This document shows, one piece after another, positions 1 through 7,532 of a stretch of DNA of 64,000 nt. Location: contig NZ_JACHML010000001.1 of assembly GCF_014208045.1 (NCBI RefSeq), positions 1,240,001 to 1,304,000 on the forward strand, written 5' to 3'. The position numbers were made by a program, and so were the translations under genes. Position 1 is the stretch's first letter. Every line of letters starts with the position of its first letter. The DNA comes from Microbacterium thalassium. Lineage in GTDB: Bacteria > Actinomycetota > Actinomycetes > Actinomycetales > Microbacteriaceae. The notes under the pieces are model-generated. The model saw nothing but the letters and a program-made list of their open reading frames with translations, was not told the DNA's origin and did no database searches.

Positions 1-1
1 G

Positions 2-181
2 GAGTGGTTCGCCGGCGAGTGGCAGGGATTCGACCCGACCAACAACATCGAGATCGGCGACCGCCACGTGCTGGTGGGACGCGGTCGCGACTACAACGAC
101 GTCCCGCCGCTGCGCGGCGTGTACGCGGGCCCGCACAAGAGCCATCTGCACGTGAAGGTGACCATCACGCGCGAGGCGTAG
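2..181 (+). CDS. Transglutaminase-like protein, C-terminal end (partial)
   Basis: Only the last 59 residues are in the window; the gene starts to the left. The reading frame entering from the edge translates to a segment with WQGFDPTNN, then RHVLVGRGRDYNDVPPLRG, ending in TITREA. This matches the C-terminal end of bacterial transglutaminase-like proteins, where the catalytic Asp lies in the GFDPTN segment and the GRDYxDVPPxRG motif follows. The family has a Cys-His-Asp triad; only the Asp region is visible. These proteins act in peptide or protein crosslinking or hydrolysis, or have unknown substrates. A short GC-rich inverted repeat follows the stop codon. Confidence 0.82.
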   Translation, partial: EWFAGEWQGFDPTNNIEIGDRHVLVGRGRDYNDVPPLRGVYAGPHKSHLHVKVTITREA

Positions 182-231
182 CCACCGGGGAGACTCCGTC
201 TTGCAGGCGGTGCCGCCGGACTGCCAGAGTG

Positions 232-257
232 GGCGGCCAGGGCGGTGTGGGGCCGCC
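232..257. terminator. Possible weak terminator stem-loop
   Basis: GGCGGCC (232-238) and GGCCGCC (251-257) form a 7-bp GC stem with a 12-nt loop 50 bases past the end of the partial transglutaminase gene. There is no T-tract, so termination is only plausible. Confidence 0.3.
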
Positions 258-278
258 TGACCGTCGACGGACGATGAG

Positions 279-2585
279 GTGACGCGCGTGGCACGCGACG
301 AGGACCGCCGGATCGCGCTCAACGACTTCGCCGGCGCAGGCCTGCCGGGGCTCTCCTATGCGGACGGGCCGTGCGGCATCCGCGGCGACGACGGCGCGAC
401 CGCCCTGCCGAGCGCGCTCACGCTCTCGGCGACGTTCGACGCAGACCTCGCGCAGCGGTACGGCGACCTCCTGGGCGCCGAGCTGGTGGCATCCGGGCAC
501 AACGTCTTGCTCGGCCCGGAACTCGACATCGGGCGGGATCCTCGAGCCGGGCGCCTCGCAGGCGGGCTCGGCGAGGATCCGCTGCTGACGGGGGAGCTCG
601 GGGGACGCATCGTGCGCGGTGTGCACGCCCACCGGGCCATCGCGGTGGCCAAGCACTTCGTCTGCTACAACCTCGAGCGGCTGCGCGCCGGCGAAGGGCC
701 GATGCAGGAGCGCACCGATGCGCGCGACGTCCTCGTGGGCGAGCGTGAACTCCACGAGCTGTACCTGGCCCCGTTCCGGCGGGCCGTCGAGCGGCACGGC
801 GTCGTCGCGCTGCTCGCCGCCTACGTCCGCGTCAACGGCACCTACATGGCGCAGTCCCGCGACCTGCTGGACGTGCCGCGGCGGCTCTGGGGCTTCGAGG
901 GGTTCACGGTCCCCGACTTCCTCTTCGCCGTCCGGGACGCCGAGGCGGCGCTCGCGGCGGGGCTGGACCTGCCGGCGATGATCGTGCCGGGCCCGCCGCC
1001 GCTGTCGGAGCGCACCCCCGAGATGGTGGACGCCCTCGACGATGACGCACTCGCGCGGATCGGCGACCACGTGCGCTCGGCCGTGTCGACGGCGGGCCTC
1101 GTGGCTCCGACGGGCATCGCCGACACCGCGGCGCTGGGGACGCCCGAGGCGCTGCGCGTGGCCGAGCGTGTGGCGATCGACGGAGCGGTGCTGCTGCGCA
1201 ACGAGGGCGTTCTTCCGCTCCCCGCCGGTGCGCGCATCGCGCTCGTCGGCGGGGAGGAGATCGAGCACCGTCTCGTCACCGGGGGTTCTGCCGGAGTTCC
1301 GCTGGTGGGCGAGCGCCTGCCGGGGCTCGAGACCGCGCTCGAGAGCGAGGGCATCCGTGTCGCGGCCCGGGCGGGAGGACTCCCGGATGTCCCCGTGCCT
1401 CCGCTCGTGGCCGGCGACGGGGTCGATGTCTCCGCGGTGATCGAGGACTCCGCGGGGCGACGGAACGTGGAGCTCGCGGTCGCGGAGCTTCCCGTCGACG
1501 AGATCGACCACGACCATCCCTGGCGTGCCGAGCTGACCGTCGTCATCCCGCCGCACCTGGGTGCGCTCGTCGTCGCCGCAGAGTTCGCGGGCGAGGCCCA
1601 GCTGCTGCTCGACGGCACGCCGGTCGGGTCGGGATTCCGCGACGCGTCGCCTCTCCTCGCCGGTCCGCACTATGTGCTGCGTGCGGTGCTCCCGGCGGCG
1701 ACGGGGTCGCGGACTCTCGTCGCGCGCTTCCGGACCGGTCCCGCCTTCGTGTTCCCCGCAATGGGAATGGTGCCTCGGCTGTCGCTCGGGGTGGTCCCGC
1801 TCGCGCCGGCGGTCGAAGCCGTCGACACCGTTGCGAGAGACGTGGATGCCGTCGTGGTGCTCGCCGGCCGGGCGACGGGGGCCGGGATGGATGCCGACGA
1901 CCTGGGGCTTCCCGCCGGGCAGGCGCAGGTGGTCGAGGCCGCCGCCGCGACGGGGACGCCGGTGATCGTGGTGACGCACGGTGCCGGACCGATCGACACA
2001 CCCTGGCGGGACCGAGTCTCGGCGCTGCTGCACGTGGGCTTGTCCGGCGAGCGCTTCGCGCCGGCTCTGGCGGCCATGCTCGCCGGCAGCGCCGAGCCCG
2101 GCGGGCGGCTCACGCTCACCTGGCCCGACGGATCTCCGGCCGTCCCGCCGGCCGATGTCGACGCATCCGGGCGCCTGCGCTACACCGAGGGAGTCGACAT
2201 CGGCTACCGGTCCTACGAGCGTGCCGGCGTGGAGCCGGCATTCTGGTTCGGACACGGTCTGGGGTACGCGGACGTCGAACTGGCCGATGCTCACGCGGAC
2301 GGCCAGGAGGTGCGCGTGACGCTGCGCGCCGGCGCGGCGCGCGGCGGCAAGGCCGTCGTCCAGCTCTACGCGCGTCCGGAGGCGGGGGAGACCCTCAAGC
2401 TCGTGGGGTTCGCCGCGATCCGGCTCGAGAGCGGGCAAGAGGCGACCCTGCCGGTCGCCGTCCACAGCGACGCGCTCTGCGTGTGGCGGGATGGCACGCT
2501 GCGCGACGGAGCCGGCGACTACGACGTGCACGTGGGGTTCTCGCGCGGCGACCTGCGGCGGACCGTCACCCTGCGCGTGGGCTGA
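279..2585 (+). CDS. Glycoside hydrolase family 3 protein, divergent member with PA14-like insert
   Basis: A 768-residue protein with the GH3 order: TIM-barrel domain, alpha/beta sandwich domain, C-terminal FnIII-like domain. The DGPCGIR segment near the N terminus, the K125-H126 pair and the FTVPDF segment with candidate nucleophile D213 are visible. The usual SDW is PDF here, so the Trp after the nucleophile is Phe. Residues about 400-510 look like a PA14-type beta domain inserted in the sandwich domain, as in some beta-glucosidases. No signal peptide is seen, so it is probably cytoplasmic. GTG at 279 is used because homology begins just after it; GTG at 288 is an alternative. The substrate is probably a beta-glucoside or related oligosaccharide. 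It stands alone, followed by a MarR gene on the same strand. Confidence 0.85.
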   Translation: MTRVARDEDRRIALNDFAGAGLPGLSYADGPCGIRGDDGATALPSALTLSATFDADLAQRYGDLLGAELVASGHNVLLGPELDIGRDPRAGRLAGGLGEDPLLTGELGGRIVRGVHAHRAIAVAKHFVCYNLERLRAGEGPMQERTDARDVLVGERELHELYLAPFRRAVERHGVVALLAAYVRVNGTYMAQSRDLLDVPRRLWGFEGFTVPDFLFAVRDAEAALAAGLDLPAMIVPGPPPLSERTPEMVDALDDDALARIGDHVRSAVSTAGLVAPTGIADTAALGTPEALRVAERVAIDGAVLLRNEGVLPLPAGARIALVGGEEIEHRLVTGGSAGVPLVGERLPGLETALESEGIRVAARAGGLPDVPVPPLVAGDGVDVSAVIEDSAGRRNVELAVAELPVDEIDHDHPWRAELTVVIPPHLGALVVAAEFAGEAQLLLDGTPVGSGFRDASPLLAGPHYVLRAVLPAATGSRTLVARFRTGPAFVFPAMGMVPRLSLGVVPLAPAVEAVDTVARDVDAVVVLAGRATGAGMDADDLGLPAGQAQVVEAAAATGTPVIVVTHGAGPIDTPWRDRVSALLHVGLSGERFAPALAAMLAGSAEPGGRLTLTWPDGSPAVPPADVDASGRLRYTEGVDIGYRSYERAGVEPAFWFGHGLGYADVELADAHADGQEVRVTLRAGAARGGKAVVQLYARPEAGETLKLVGFAAIRLESGQEATLPVAVHSDALCVWRDGTLRDGAGDYDVHVGFSRGDLRRTVTLRVG

Positions 2586-2676
2586 GCGATTCCGCTGCCG
2601 GGAGAAGGGCCGATGAGCGGCTTCTTCCGCGTGCCCGTGACCCGAAGCACGCCGCCGCACGGCAGAATCGATTCCG

Positions 2677-3171
2677 ATGGATGAGAACGCTTCGGGAGGC
2701 GACGGCTACTGGTACGCCGACGCCGAGGAGATCCGCGCATCGAGCGTGATGGAGGCGCTGCGCGCCTATCGCGCGGCTGAGGTGGCCATGCGCCGTCGCA
2801 CGCGGCACTCGATGGACATGGGTGAGAACGAACTGCTCGTGCTGCGCTACCTGATGCGCGCGCACCGGAACGACGAGCCGGTGACGCCCGCGAACCTGGC
2901 CCGCTATCTCGGCATCACGTCGGCGTCGACGACGGCCCTGCTGGATCGGCTGGAGCGGACGGGCAACATTACGCGGGCACCCAACCCCGGGGATCGGCGG
3001 AGCGTCGTCATCGAGGCGAGCGACAAGGCGGATGCCGACATCCGCCGCACGCTCAGCGGGATGCACGAGCGCATGATGGACGTCGTCCGCCCGATGAGCG
3101 ACGGCGATCGTGCCGTCGTGATCCGGTTCCTCGAGGCGATGCGCGAGGCGGTCGACGAGATCGACGAGTGA
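2677..3171 (+). CDS. MarR-family transcriptional regulator
   Basis: A 164-residue winged-helix protein. Residues about 71-97 (ANLARYLGITSASTTALLDR) form the recognition helix region and NPGDRRSVVI (103-112) is the wing with the typical D-R-R signature. The N-terminal 25 residues are acidic and absent from shorter MarR proteins. It is convergent with a second MarR gene whose stop is 9 bases away; the two share MGxNEL, RYLGITSASTTALLDRLER-like and DRRS segments, so they are paralogues. AGAAT lies about 8 bases before the ATG, compatible with a leaderless transcript. The ligand is unknown. Confidence 0.9.
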   Translation: MDENASGGDGYWYADAEEIRASSVMEALRAYRAAEVAMRRRTRHSMDMGENELLVLRYLMRAHRNDEPVTPANLARYLGITSASTTALLDRLERTGNITRAPNPGDRRSVVIEASDKADADIRRTLSGMHERMMDVVRPMSDGDRAVVIRFLEAMREAVDEIDE

Positions 3172-3180
3172 CCGCGCCCG

Positions 3181-3648
3181 TCAGCGGACCGCGGTCTCCT
3201 CGGCGACCTCGGTGAGAGAGTCGAGGAAGTCGATGACGATGCGTCGCGCGACCTCGTCGAGATCCTCCGCCAGACCCGTCACCCGCTGCTCGTACTCGTC
3301 CACGGTGGCGGCGAGCGTCGCGGCGGCGGTTGCCGTGGGCGTGATGAGGATGCTTCTGCGGTCGGTCGGGTCGTTCACCCGCTGAAGGGTGCCGGCGCGT
3401 TCCAGACGGTCGAGCAGGGCCGTCGTCGAGGCCGACGAGATGCCCAGGTAGCGCGAAATGGCGCTCGGCCTGACGTCAGCGCCGTCGCGCTGCGCGGCGA
3501 GCAGGTATCGCACGAGTCGAAGTTCGTTGTCGCCCATCCCCGTCTTGGAGCGCACCCGAGCCTGTCTCGCGAGATCTGCATGCCGGAAGCGGTCGTAGGC
3601 GGTCAGGAGAGCGGATGCCTCATCCTCGCCACTCTGGTCGTGTTCCAT
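3181..3648 (-). CDS. MarR-family transcriptional regulator (paralogue of the preceding gene)
   Basis: A 155-residue MarR protein with helix-turn-helix at about residues 61-85 (PSAISRYLGISSASTTALLD) and the wing NDPTDRRSILI at about 92-102. It closely resembles its convergent neighbour in the DNA-binding half and differs in the termini, which suggests local duplication followed by inversion. It is divergent from the DUF7882 gene at 3780, and the 131-bp space between them is AT-rich and holds a palindrome. It is therefore the likely regulator of itself and of the two-gene unit to its right, but this is inference. Confidence 0.9.
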   Translation of the reverse strand: MEHDQSGEDEASALLTAYDRFRHADLARQARVRSKTGMGDNELRLVRYLLAAQRDGADVRPSAISRYLGISSASTTALLDRLERAGTLQRVNDPTDRRSILITPTATAAATLAATVDEYEQRVTGLAEDLDEVARRIVIDFLDSLTEVAEETAVR

Positions 3649-3689
3649 CGATACTCACCCCCGATATCCAAGGTGTCTCGATCCTCCAC

Positions 3690-3732
3690 TATACAGCTGA
3701 TCGTTTATCTCGCTTGACTAACTAGTTATATG
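3690..3732. promoter_or_regulatory. AT-rich divergent promoter region with palindrome
   Basis: Between the divergent MarR (3648) and DUF7882 (3780) genes the base composition drops sharply. It contains a perfect 10-bp palindrome TAACTAGTTA (3719-3728) within a longer A/T-rich run. This is the expected place for both promoters and a MarR operator. The exact -35 and -10 boxes are not certain. Confidence 0.5.
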
Positions 3733-3779
3733 GTGAGTAACCTGCTCGCAGAGCTTCTCCCAACCAGAAGGAGTCGACG

Positions 3780-4130
3780 ATGGGTCGTCTGTACTACAGC
3801 ACCAACATTGATGCGATCGAGATCCCGGACCGCGTCCTCGCACATCTGCGCACGCTCACCACGACGAAGCTGCGCCGTTCCGAGAGCTTCACCGCCTCGT
3901 TCTGCCACTCGGGCGGACGGTCCACGATCTGGCTGCACTGCTCGATCCCGCTGCGCTTCGAGTTCGACTCGGCCGAGCCCGAGGCGCTCGACCGCGAGTA
4001 CCTCGAGGAGCTCGCCCGCTCGGCCTCCGCGTCGGGCGGCGTGGTCATCGACCTCACCGACAGCGAGGTCGCGGACCGCGGCCCCGAACCGCTGCGGGTG
4101 GCCGCTTCGCACCTGGGGCGTGCAGCATGA
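3780..4130 (+). CDS. DUF7882-family protein (often misannotated as ATP-dependent DNA ligase)
   Basis: A 116-residue protein beginning MGRLYYSTN, with ALDRE and LRRSESFTASF segments and GGRSTIWLHCSIPLRFEF in the middle. This is the pattern of a small family that I know only from Microbacteriaceae and relatives. Many entries carry the label ATP-dependent DNA ligase, but no nucleotidyltransferase motif is present and the size is far too small. Function is unknown. The start is fixed by GAAGGAG eight bases upstream of the ATG. Its stop overlaps the start of the next gene (ATGA), so the two are probably translated together. A MarR gene is divergent from it. Confidence 0.75.
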   Translation: MGRLYYSTNIDAIEIPDRVLAHLRTLTTTKLRRSESFTASFCHSGGRSTIWLHCSIPLRFEFDSAEPEALDREYLEELARSASASGGVVIDLTDSEVADRGPEPLRVAASHLGRAA

Positions 4131-4471
4131 CCATCGCGCTTCCCGCTGTCACGACATTCCCGCGGCGTCTCGCATGGACCGCCGATCCTCGCGGTTCGCA
4201 CACCGCCTCGCTCCGCGGCGAGTTCGCCGGGCGCATCCTCGAGAACCCCGACGGGAGCTTCGTCGGCTTCGACGGGCGCTCCACCCCGGTGGGTCGGTAC
4301 GAGACGCTGCGCGAGGCCAAGCGCGCCGTCGGCGACATCGCCCGCGGCGTGGCGACCACACGCGCGGAGCGCATGAACCGCATCGCTCGACCGGTCGCGT
4401 CCGCGACGGGTGTCATCTCGGTCGCGCTGCTCATCGCAGCCGGAGCCGAGGCGGTCCTCCCCGTCGTCTGA
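4127..4471 (+). CDS. Hypothetical small protein with a C-terminal membrane segment
   Basis: A 114-residue protein overlapping the DUF7882 gene by ATGA. Residues about 20-60 hold a GEFAGRILENPDGSFVGFDGRS stretch, resembling a small beta-rich domain that displays a default polypeptide turn; residues about 90-113 are hydrophobic and could be one transmembrane helix with the C terminus outside. I do not recognise the family. The overlap and shared promoter suggest that it works with the DUF7882 protein, possibly at the membrane. Confidence 0.65.
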   Translation: MTIALPAVTTFPRRLAWTADPRGSHTASLRGEFAGRILENPDGSFVGFDGRSTPVGRYETLREAKRAVGDIARGVATTRAERMNRIARPVASATGVISVALLIAAGAEAVLPVV

Positions 4472-4486
4472 TCGCCGGCCGGCGGC

Positions 4487-4855
4487 TCAGGACTCGACGA
4501 CGCGGCGCTTGGCCGCTACCGCGGCGTCGGTCTTGCTCTGCAGGAAGCCGCAGATGCGCGCCAGCAGGTCGAGGTCCTGCGCGAGATCCGCGACTCCGCC
4601 GGCATCGAGATCGATGCTGTCGGAGCGGGCCTCGAACGTCACGATCCACACCGGCTCGCCGTCGCGCATCACCGGCTGGACATAGGTCACGGTCGACGCG
4701 TTGCGCAGCGAAACCACGACGAGCCCCGACTCCGGACCCGCCGTGAACTCCTGGTCCAGGACCGAAATCTGGGTCACGATGTCCGGGTTCGACGCGTGGA
4801 ACTCACGGAGCCACGCATCGACCGTCGCCCGATCTCTGTAGGGCATGTTGCTCAC
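4487..4855 (-). CDS. Hypothetical protein, about 122 residues
   Basis: A soluble-looking 122-residue protein with no signal peptide or membrane segment. It contains FTAGPESGLVVVSLRNASTV, a single PVWIVTFEARSDS strand region and a C-terminal alpha-helical half. I do not recognise the family. GTG at 4855 and ATG at 4846 are both possible starts in the same frame; neither has a strong ribosome site. It ends 15 bases from the convergent gene at 4471 and is followed upstream by a small GTGCC/GGCAC hairpin. Confidence 0.6.
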   Translation of the reverse strand: MSNMPYRDRATVDAWLREFHASNPDIVTQISVLDQEFTAGPESGLVVVSLRNASTVTYVQPVMRDGEPVWIVTFEARSDSIDLDAGGVADLAQDLDLLARICGFLQSKTDAAVAAKRRVVES

Positions 4856-4952
4856 CGGGGGAACTCTCTGTGCCAGGGGGGCACGCTCTCATTATGCCGA
4901 CCTTCGGGCCGAATGCGTGAATGCGAATCTGCAGCGGAGCTTCGGCGGCGCG

Positions 4953-5942
4953 TCACAGCCCCGTCACCACCGCGTTGTCGAGCTCGTCGGTGTCGACGTC
5001 GGGACGCTGCGCCTTGTTCGTCAGGAGGACCCAGGCGACACCCGCCGACGGATGCACCCAGAACTCGGTCCCGGCCCAGCCGCCGTGGCCGTAGCAGTCG
5101 CGATCGATCAGTCCCGGTGCGCGCGTGCGCAGGTTCCACGCGAAGCCCCAGTCCTGTCCCCGTTCGGGCGGGTAGGGGTCCAGGCGCGGGATGTCTCCGG
5201 TCAGCGGCCGCAGCATCATGTCGAGGGTCGCGGGGGTCATCACCGTCCGCTCGCGACCGACGCCGGTGCGGAGAAGAGCCGAGCCGAGCGCGAGAAGGTC
5301 CGCGGCCCGGCCGAGGAACCCGGCGCCGGGGTGCCGCGCGGCGATGAAGCGCTCGGCGTCGAGACCCGCGGCCTCGGCATCCGGGATCTCATGCGGGTCC
5401 GCGGCCTCGTCGATCGTGAAGCCGGCGGCGCCGATCTCGGCCGCCCACTCGACGATGGCCGCATCCCACGCCTGGCCGGTCGCATGCTCGGTCATCGCGG
5501 CGATCCCCTCGAAGGCCAGCGTCGAATAGCGCGACACCGTCCCCGCGGCGAAGTCGCGTCCGCCTGCGACGAGCAGCGTGCGAAGCGGGAGTGCCGGGTC
5601 CAGCGGCGGTTCGCTGATGCCGGATGTGTGGCTCGCGAGGTGCCGCAGCCGCACGATGTCGTCGCGGTTCGCCCCGAAGCCGGGCAGCGCGTCGCTGAGC
5701 GGCGTCTCGGGCGTGAGCAGGCCGCGCTCGATTGCGCGCGCCGCGACGATGCCGGTCAGGGGCTTGGTGATGGAGAACAGTCGGTAGTGGTCGTCGACGC
5801 GCGCCGGGCGCGATCCGGTGGCTCCGAACGCGTCGAGCGCGACGACGCCGTCCGCCGTCGCGATGCCGAGCACAGCGGTCGGCAGCCGCCCGTCGTCCAC
5901 GGCCCGGCGGGCCCATGCGAACGCTGCGCTGTATCCGGTCAT
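4953..5942 (-). CDS. Serine hydrolase, beta-lactamase / esterase EstB-like family
   Basis: A 329-residue class C beta-lactamase fold protein. The SxxK motif is SITK with nucleophile S57 and K60; Y139 in RYSTL sits at the YxN position; YGHGGWAG with H286 matches the third HGG/KTG box. No signal peptide is seen, which favours an intracellular esterase or D-aminopeptidase role rather than secreted beta-lactamase. GAGAGGAAACG precedes the ATG. It is a single gene; the region upstream holds strong inverted repeats. Confidence 0.85.
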   Translation of the reverse strand: MTGYSAAFAWARRAVDDGRLPTAVLGIATADGVVALDAFGATGSRPARVDDHYRLFSITKPLTGIVAARAIERGLLTPETPLSDALPGFGANRDDIVRLRHLASHTSGISEPPLDPALPLRTLLVAGGRDFAAGTVSRYSTLAFEGIAAMTEHATGQAWDAAIVEWAAEIGAAGFTIDEAADPHEIPDAEAAGLDAERFIAARHPGAGFLGRAADLLALGSALLRTGVGRERTVMTPATLDMMLRPLTGDIPRLDPYPPERGQDWGFAWNLRTRAPGLIDRDCYGHGGWAGTEFWVHPSAGVAWVLLTNKAQRPDVDTDELDNAVVTGL

Positions 5943-5989
5943 GCGGGTCGTTTCCTCTCGAGCGATTCCAAGCGGACCAGTACATGTCT

Positions 5990-6047
5990 ACTCGCCGAGT
6001 GCATAGGGACGTTGCGGGTCATGTCCTATGCACTCGGCGAGTGCATA
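5990..6047. repeat. Nested intergenic palindromic element
   Basis: Two 18-base arms (5990-6007 and 6025-6042) are perfect inverted copies separated by 17 bases. The right arm is itself part of a second palindrome, TATGCACTC-GGC-GAGTGCATA (6027-6047, 9-bp arms with a 3-base centre). A third partial copy, ACTCGGCG, follows at 6051. It lies between the serine hydrolase start and the end of rhaB. It could be a REP-like element, a regulator site array or a terminator for the rha operon; no T-tract is present. Confidence 0.7.
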
Positions 6048-6056
6048 TCCACTCGG

Positions 6057-6090
6057 CGGAGGGCGGAGGGCGGAGGGCGGAGGGCGGGGG
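6057..6090. repeat. G-rich 7-bp tandem repeat
   Basis: Four exact copies of CGGAGGG (6057-6084) plus a partial CGGGGG lie directly downstream of the rhaB stop. Such G-runs can slip in replication and the G-rich strand could form a G-quadruplex. It is just outside coding sequence. Confidence 0.75.
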
Positions 6091-6092
6091 CG

Positions 6093-7532
6093 TCAGCCCC
6101 GGGGCTCGTAGCGCCGGGGAGCGTGGGTGCGTGCGACCAGGTCGCGCATGGACTCGAGTGACGCGTCCTCGCCGAACCAGCCCTGCGCTCGGGCCTGAAC
6201 CAGCACGTTGCCGAGGGCGGTGGCCTCGACGGGGCCGGCGAGCACCGGCAGGCCGGAGCGGTCGGCGGTGCGCTGGCACAGCAGCTGGTTGAGCGACCCG
6301 CCGCCGACGATGTGGATCGCCTCGAGCGACCGCTCCGCCAGCGAGGCGGCGGTGCGCACGGCCTCCGCGAACGCCTCCGCGAGGCTCTCGACGATCGCGC
6401 GCGTGAACGCTGCGCGGTTGCCGGGGACGGGCAGTCCGTGCTCGCGATACCACTGCGCGACGCGGCCCGGGAGGTTCCCCGGCGCCAGGAAGCGCGGGTC
6501 GTTCGCGTCGAAGACCGCGACGGAGTCCGCCGGGACCTCGGATGCGTCCGCCAGGAGCGTCGGCAGATCGAGGCTCTGGCCCGTCTCGCGCTCCCACTGC
6601 CGCACCGATTCGCTCAGCAGCCACAGGCCCATCACGTTGTGCAGGAACCGCACGCGCCCGTCGACGCCGCCCTCGTTGGTGAAGTTCGCCTCGCGGGCGG
6701 CATCCGTCGTCACCGGCGCCGGAAGCTCGAGGCCGACCAGGCCCCACGTCCCGCACGAGATGTAGGCGGATGTCGACGGGTCTGCCATCGGCACCGCGAC
6801 GACCGCCGACGCGGTGTCGTGCGAGCCGACGGCGACGACCTCGATGCCGCGCGACGCTCCGACTTCGTCGCGCACGGTCGGGCGCAGCTCGCCGATGACG
6901 TCGCCCGGCTCGACGAGGCTCGGGAACTGCCCCGCGTCGAGCCCGAGCGCGGCCATGAGCTCGGTGTCCCACGTGCCGTCGGCCACGCGCACCAGCCCCG
7001 TCGTCGACGCGTTGGTGCGCTCGGCGACGGGCGCGCCGGTCAGCTGGAACGCGAGCGCGTCGGGCACCAGCAGGATGCGGTCGGCGAGCGCGAGGCACCC
7101 GCTGTCGCGCTCGGCCACGAGCTGGTACACGGTGTTGAACGGCAGGAACTGCAGGCCGTTGCGGGCGTAGAGGTCGTCGAACGGATGCTTCGCGTGCACC
7201 GTCTCGACCGCCCGCTCGTTGCGCTCGTCGCGGTAGTGGAAGGGCTCGCCCAGCATCCGGTCGCCGCGCATCAGCGCGTAGTCGACCGCCCACGAGTCGA
7301 TGCCGATCGACGCGATCGTCGGCTCGGCCCGGAAGGCCTCGGCGAGTCCGCGCAGAGCGTGGGCGTACAGGCCCGTCAGGTCCCAGTGGAGCCCCGACGC
7401 CAGCCGGATCGGGCCGTTGGGGAAGCGCGCGACCTGCTCGAGCGCGAGCGTGCCGCGCGGGTCGACGCGCCCGATCATGACGCGGCCGCTCGTGGCGCCG
7501 AGGTCGACGGCCGCGACCGCTCCGCCGCTCAT
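6093..7532 (-). CDS. rhaB: L-rhamnulokinase
   Basis: A 479-residue FGGY-family carbohydrate kinase. The N-terminal AVDLGATSGRVMIG is the ATP-binding phosphate loop region, IDSWAVDYAL and SCGTWGLVGLEL are typical of rhamnulokinases, and IHIVGGGSLNQLLCQ is the C-terminal adenosine-binding motif. It phosphorylates L-rhamnulose to L-rhamnulose 1-phosphate in the cytoplasm. Its ATG overlaps the stop of rhaEW (ATGA at 7529-7532), making it the last gene of the rhamnose operon. The neighbours (mutarotase, isomerase, aldolase fusion) make the substrate assignment firm. Confidence 0.95.
   Translation of the reverse strand: MSGGAVAAVDLGATSGRVMIGRVDPRGTLALEQVARFPNGPIRLASGLHWDLTGLYAHALRGLAEAFRAEPTIASIGIDSWAVDYALMRGDRMLGEPFHYRDERNERAVETVHAKHPFDDLYARNGLQFLPFNTVYQLVAERDSGCLALADRILLVPDALAFQLTGAPVAERTNASTTGLVRVADGTWDTELMAALGLDAGQFPSLVEPGDVIGELRPTVRDEVGASRGIEVVAVGSHDTASAVVAVPMADPSTSAYISCGTWGLVGLELPAPVTTDAAREANFTNEGGVDGRVRFLHNVMGLWLLSESVRQWERETGQSLDLPTLLADASEVPADSVAVFDANDPRFLAPGNLPGRVAQWYREHGLPVPGNRAAFTRAIVESLAEAFAEAVRTAASLAERSLEAIHIVGGGSLNQLLCQRTADRSGLPVLAGPVEATALGNVLVQARAQGWFGEDASLESMRDLVARTHAPRRYEPRG

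Noticed and set aside
165..2660. Long open reading frame on the minus strand opposite the first GH3 gene (about 830 codons)
   Set aside because: In this GC-rich DNA, stop codons are rare in frames whose third position pairs with the coding frame. The translation is Arg/Gly/His-rich with no family motif, while the plus strand encodes a clear GH3.
3780..4130. ATP-dependent DNA ligase annotation for the DUF7882 gene
   Set aside because: The product has 116 residues and no KxDG nucleotidyltransferase motif; the label is a known carry-over error in this family.
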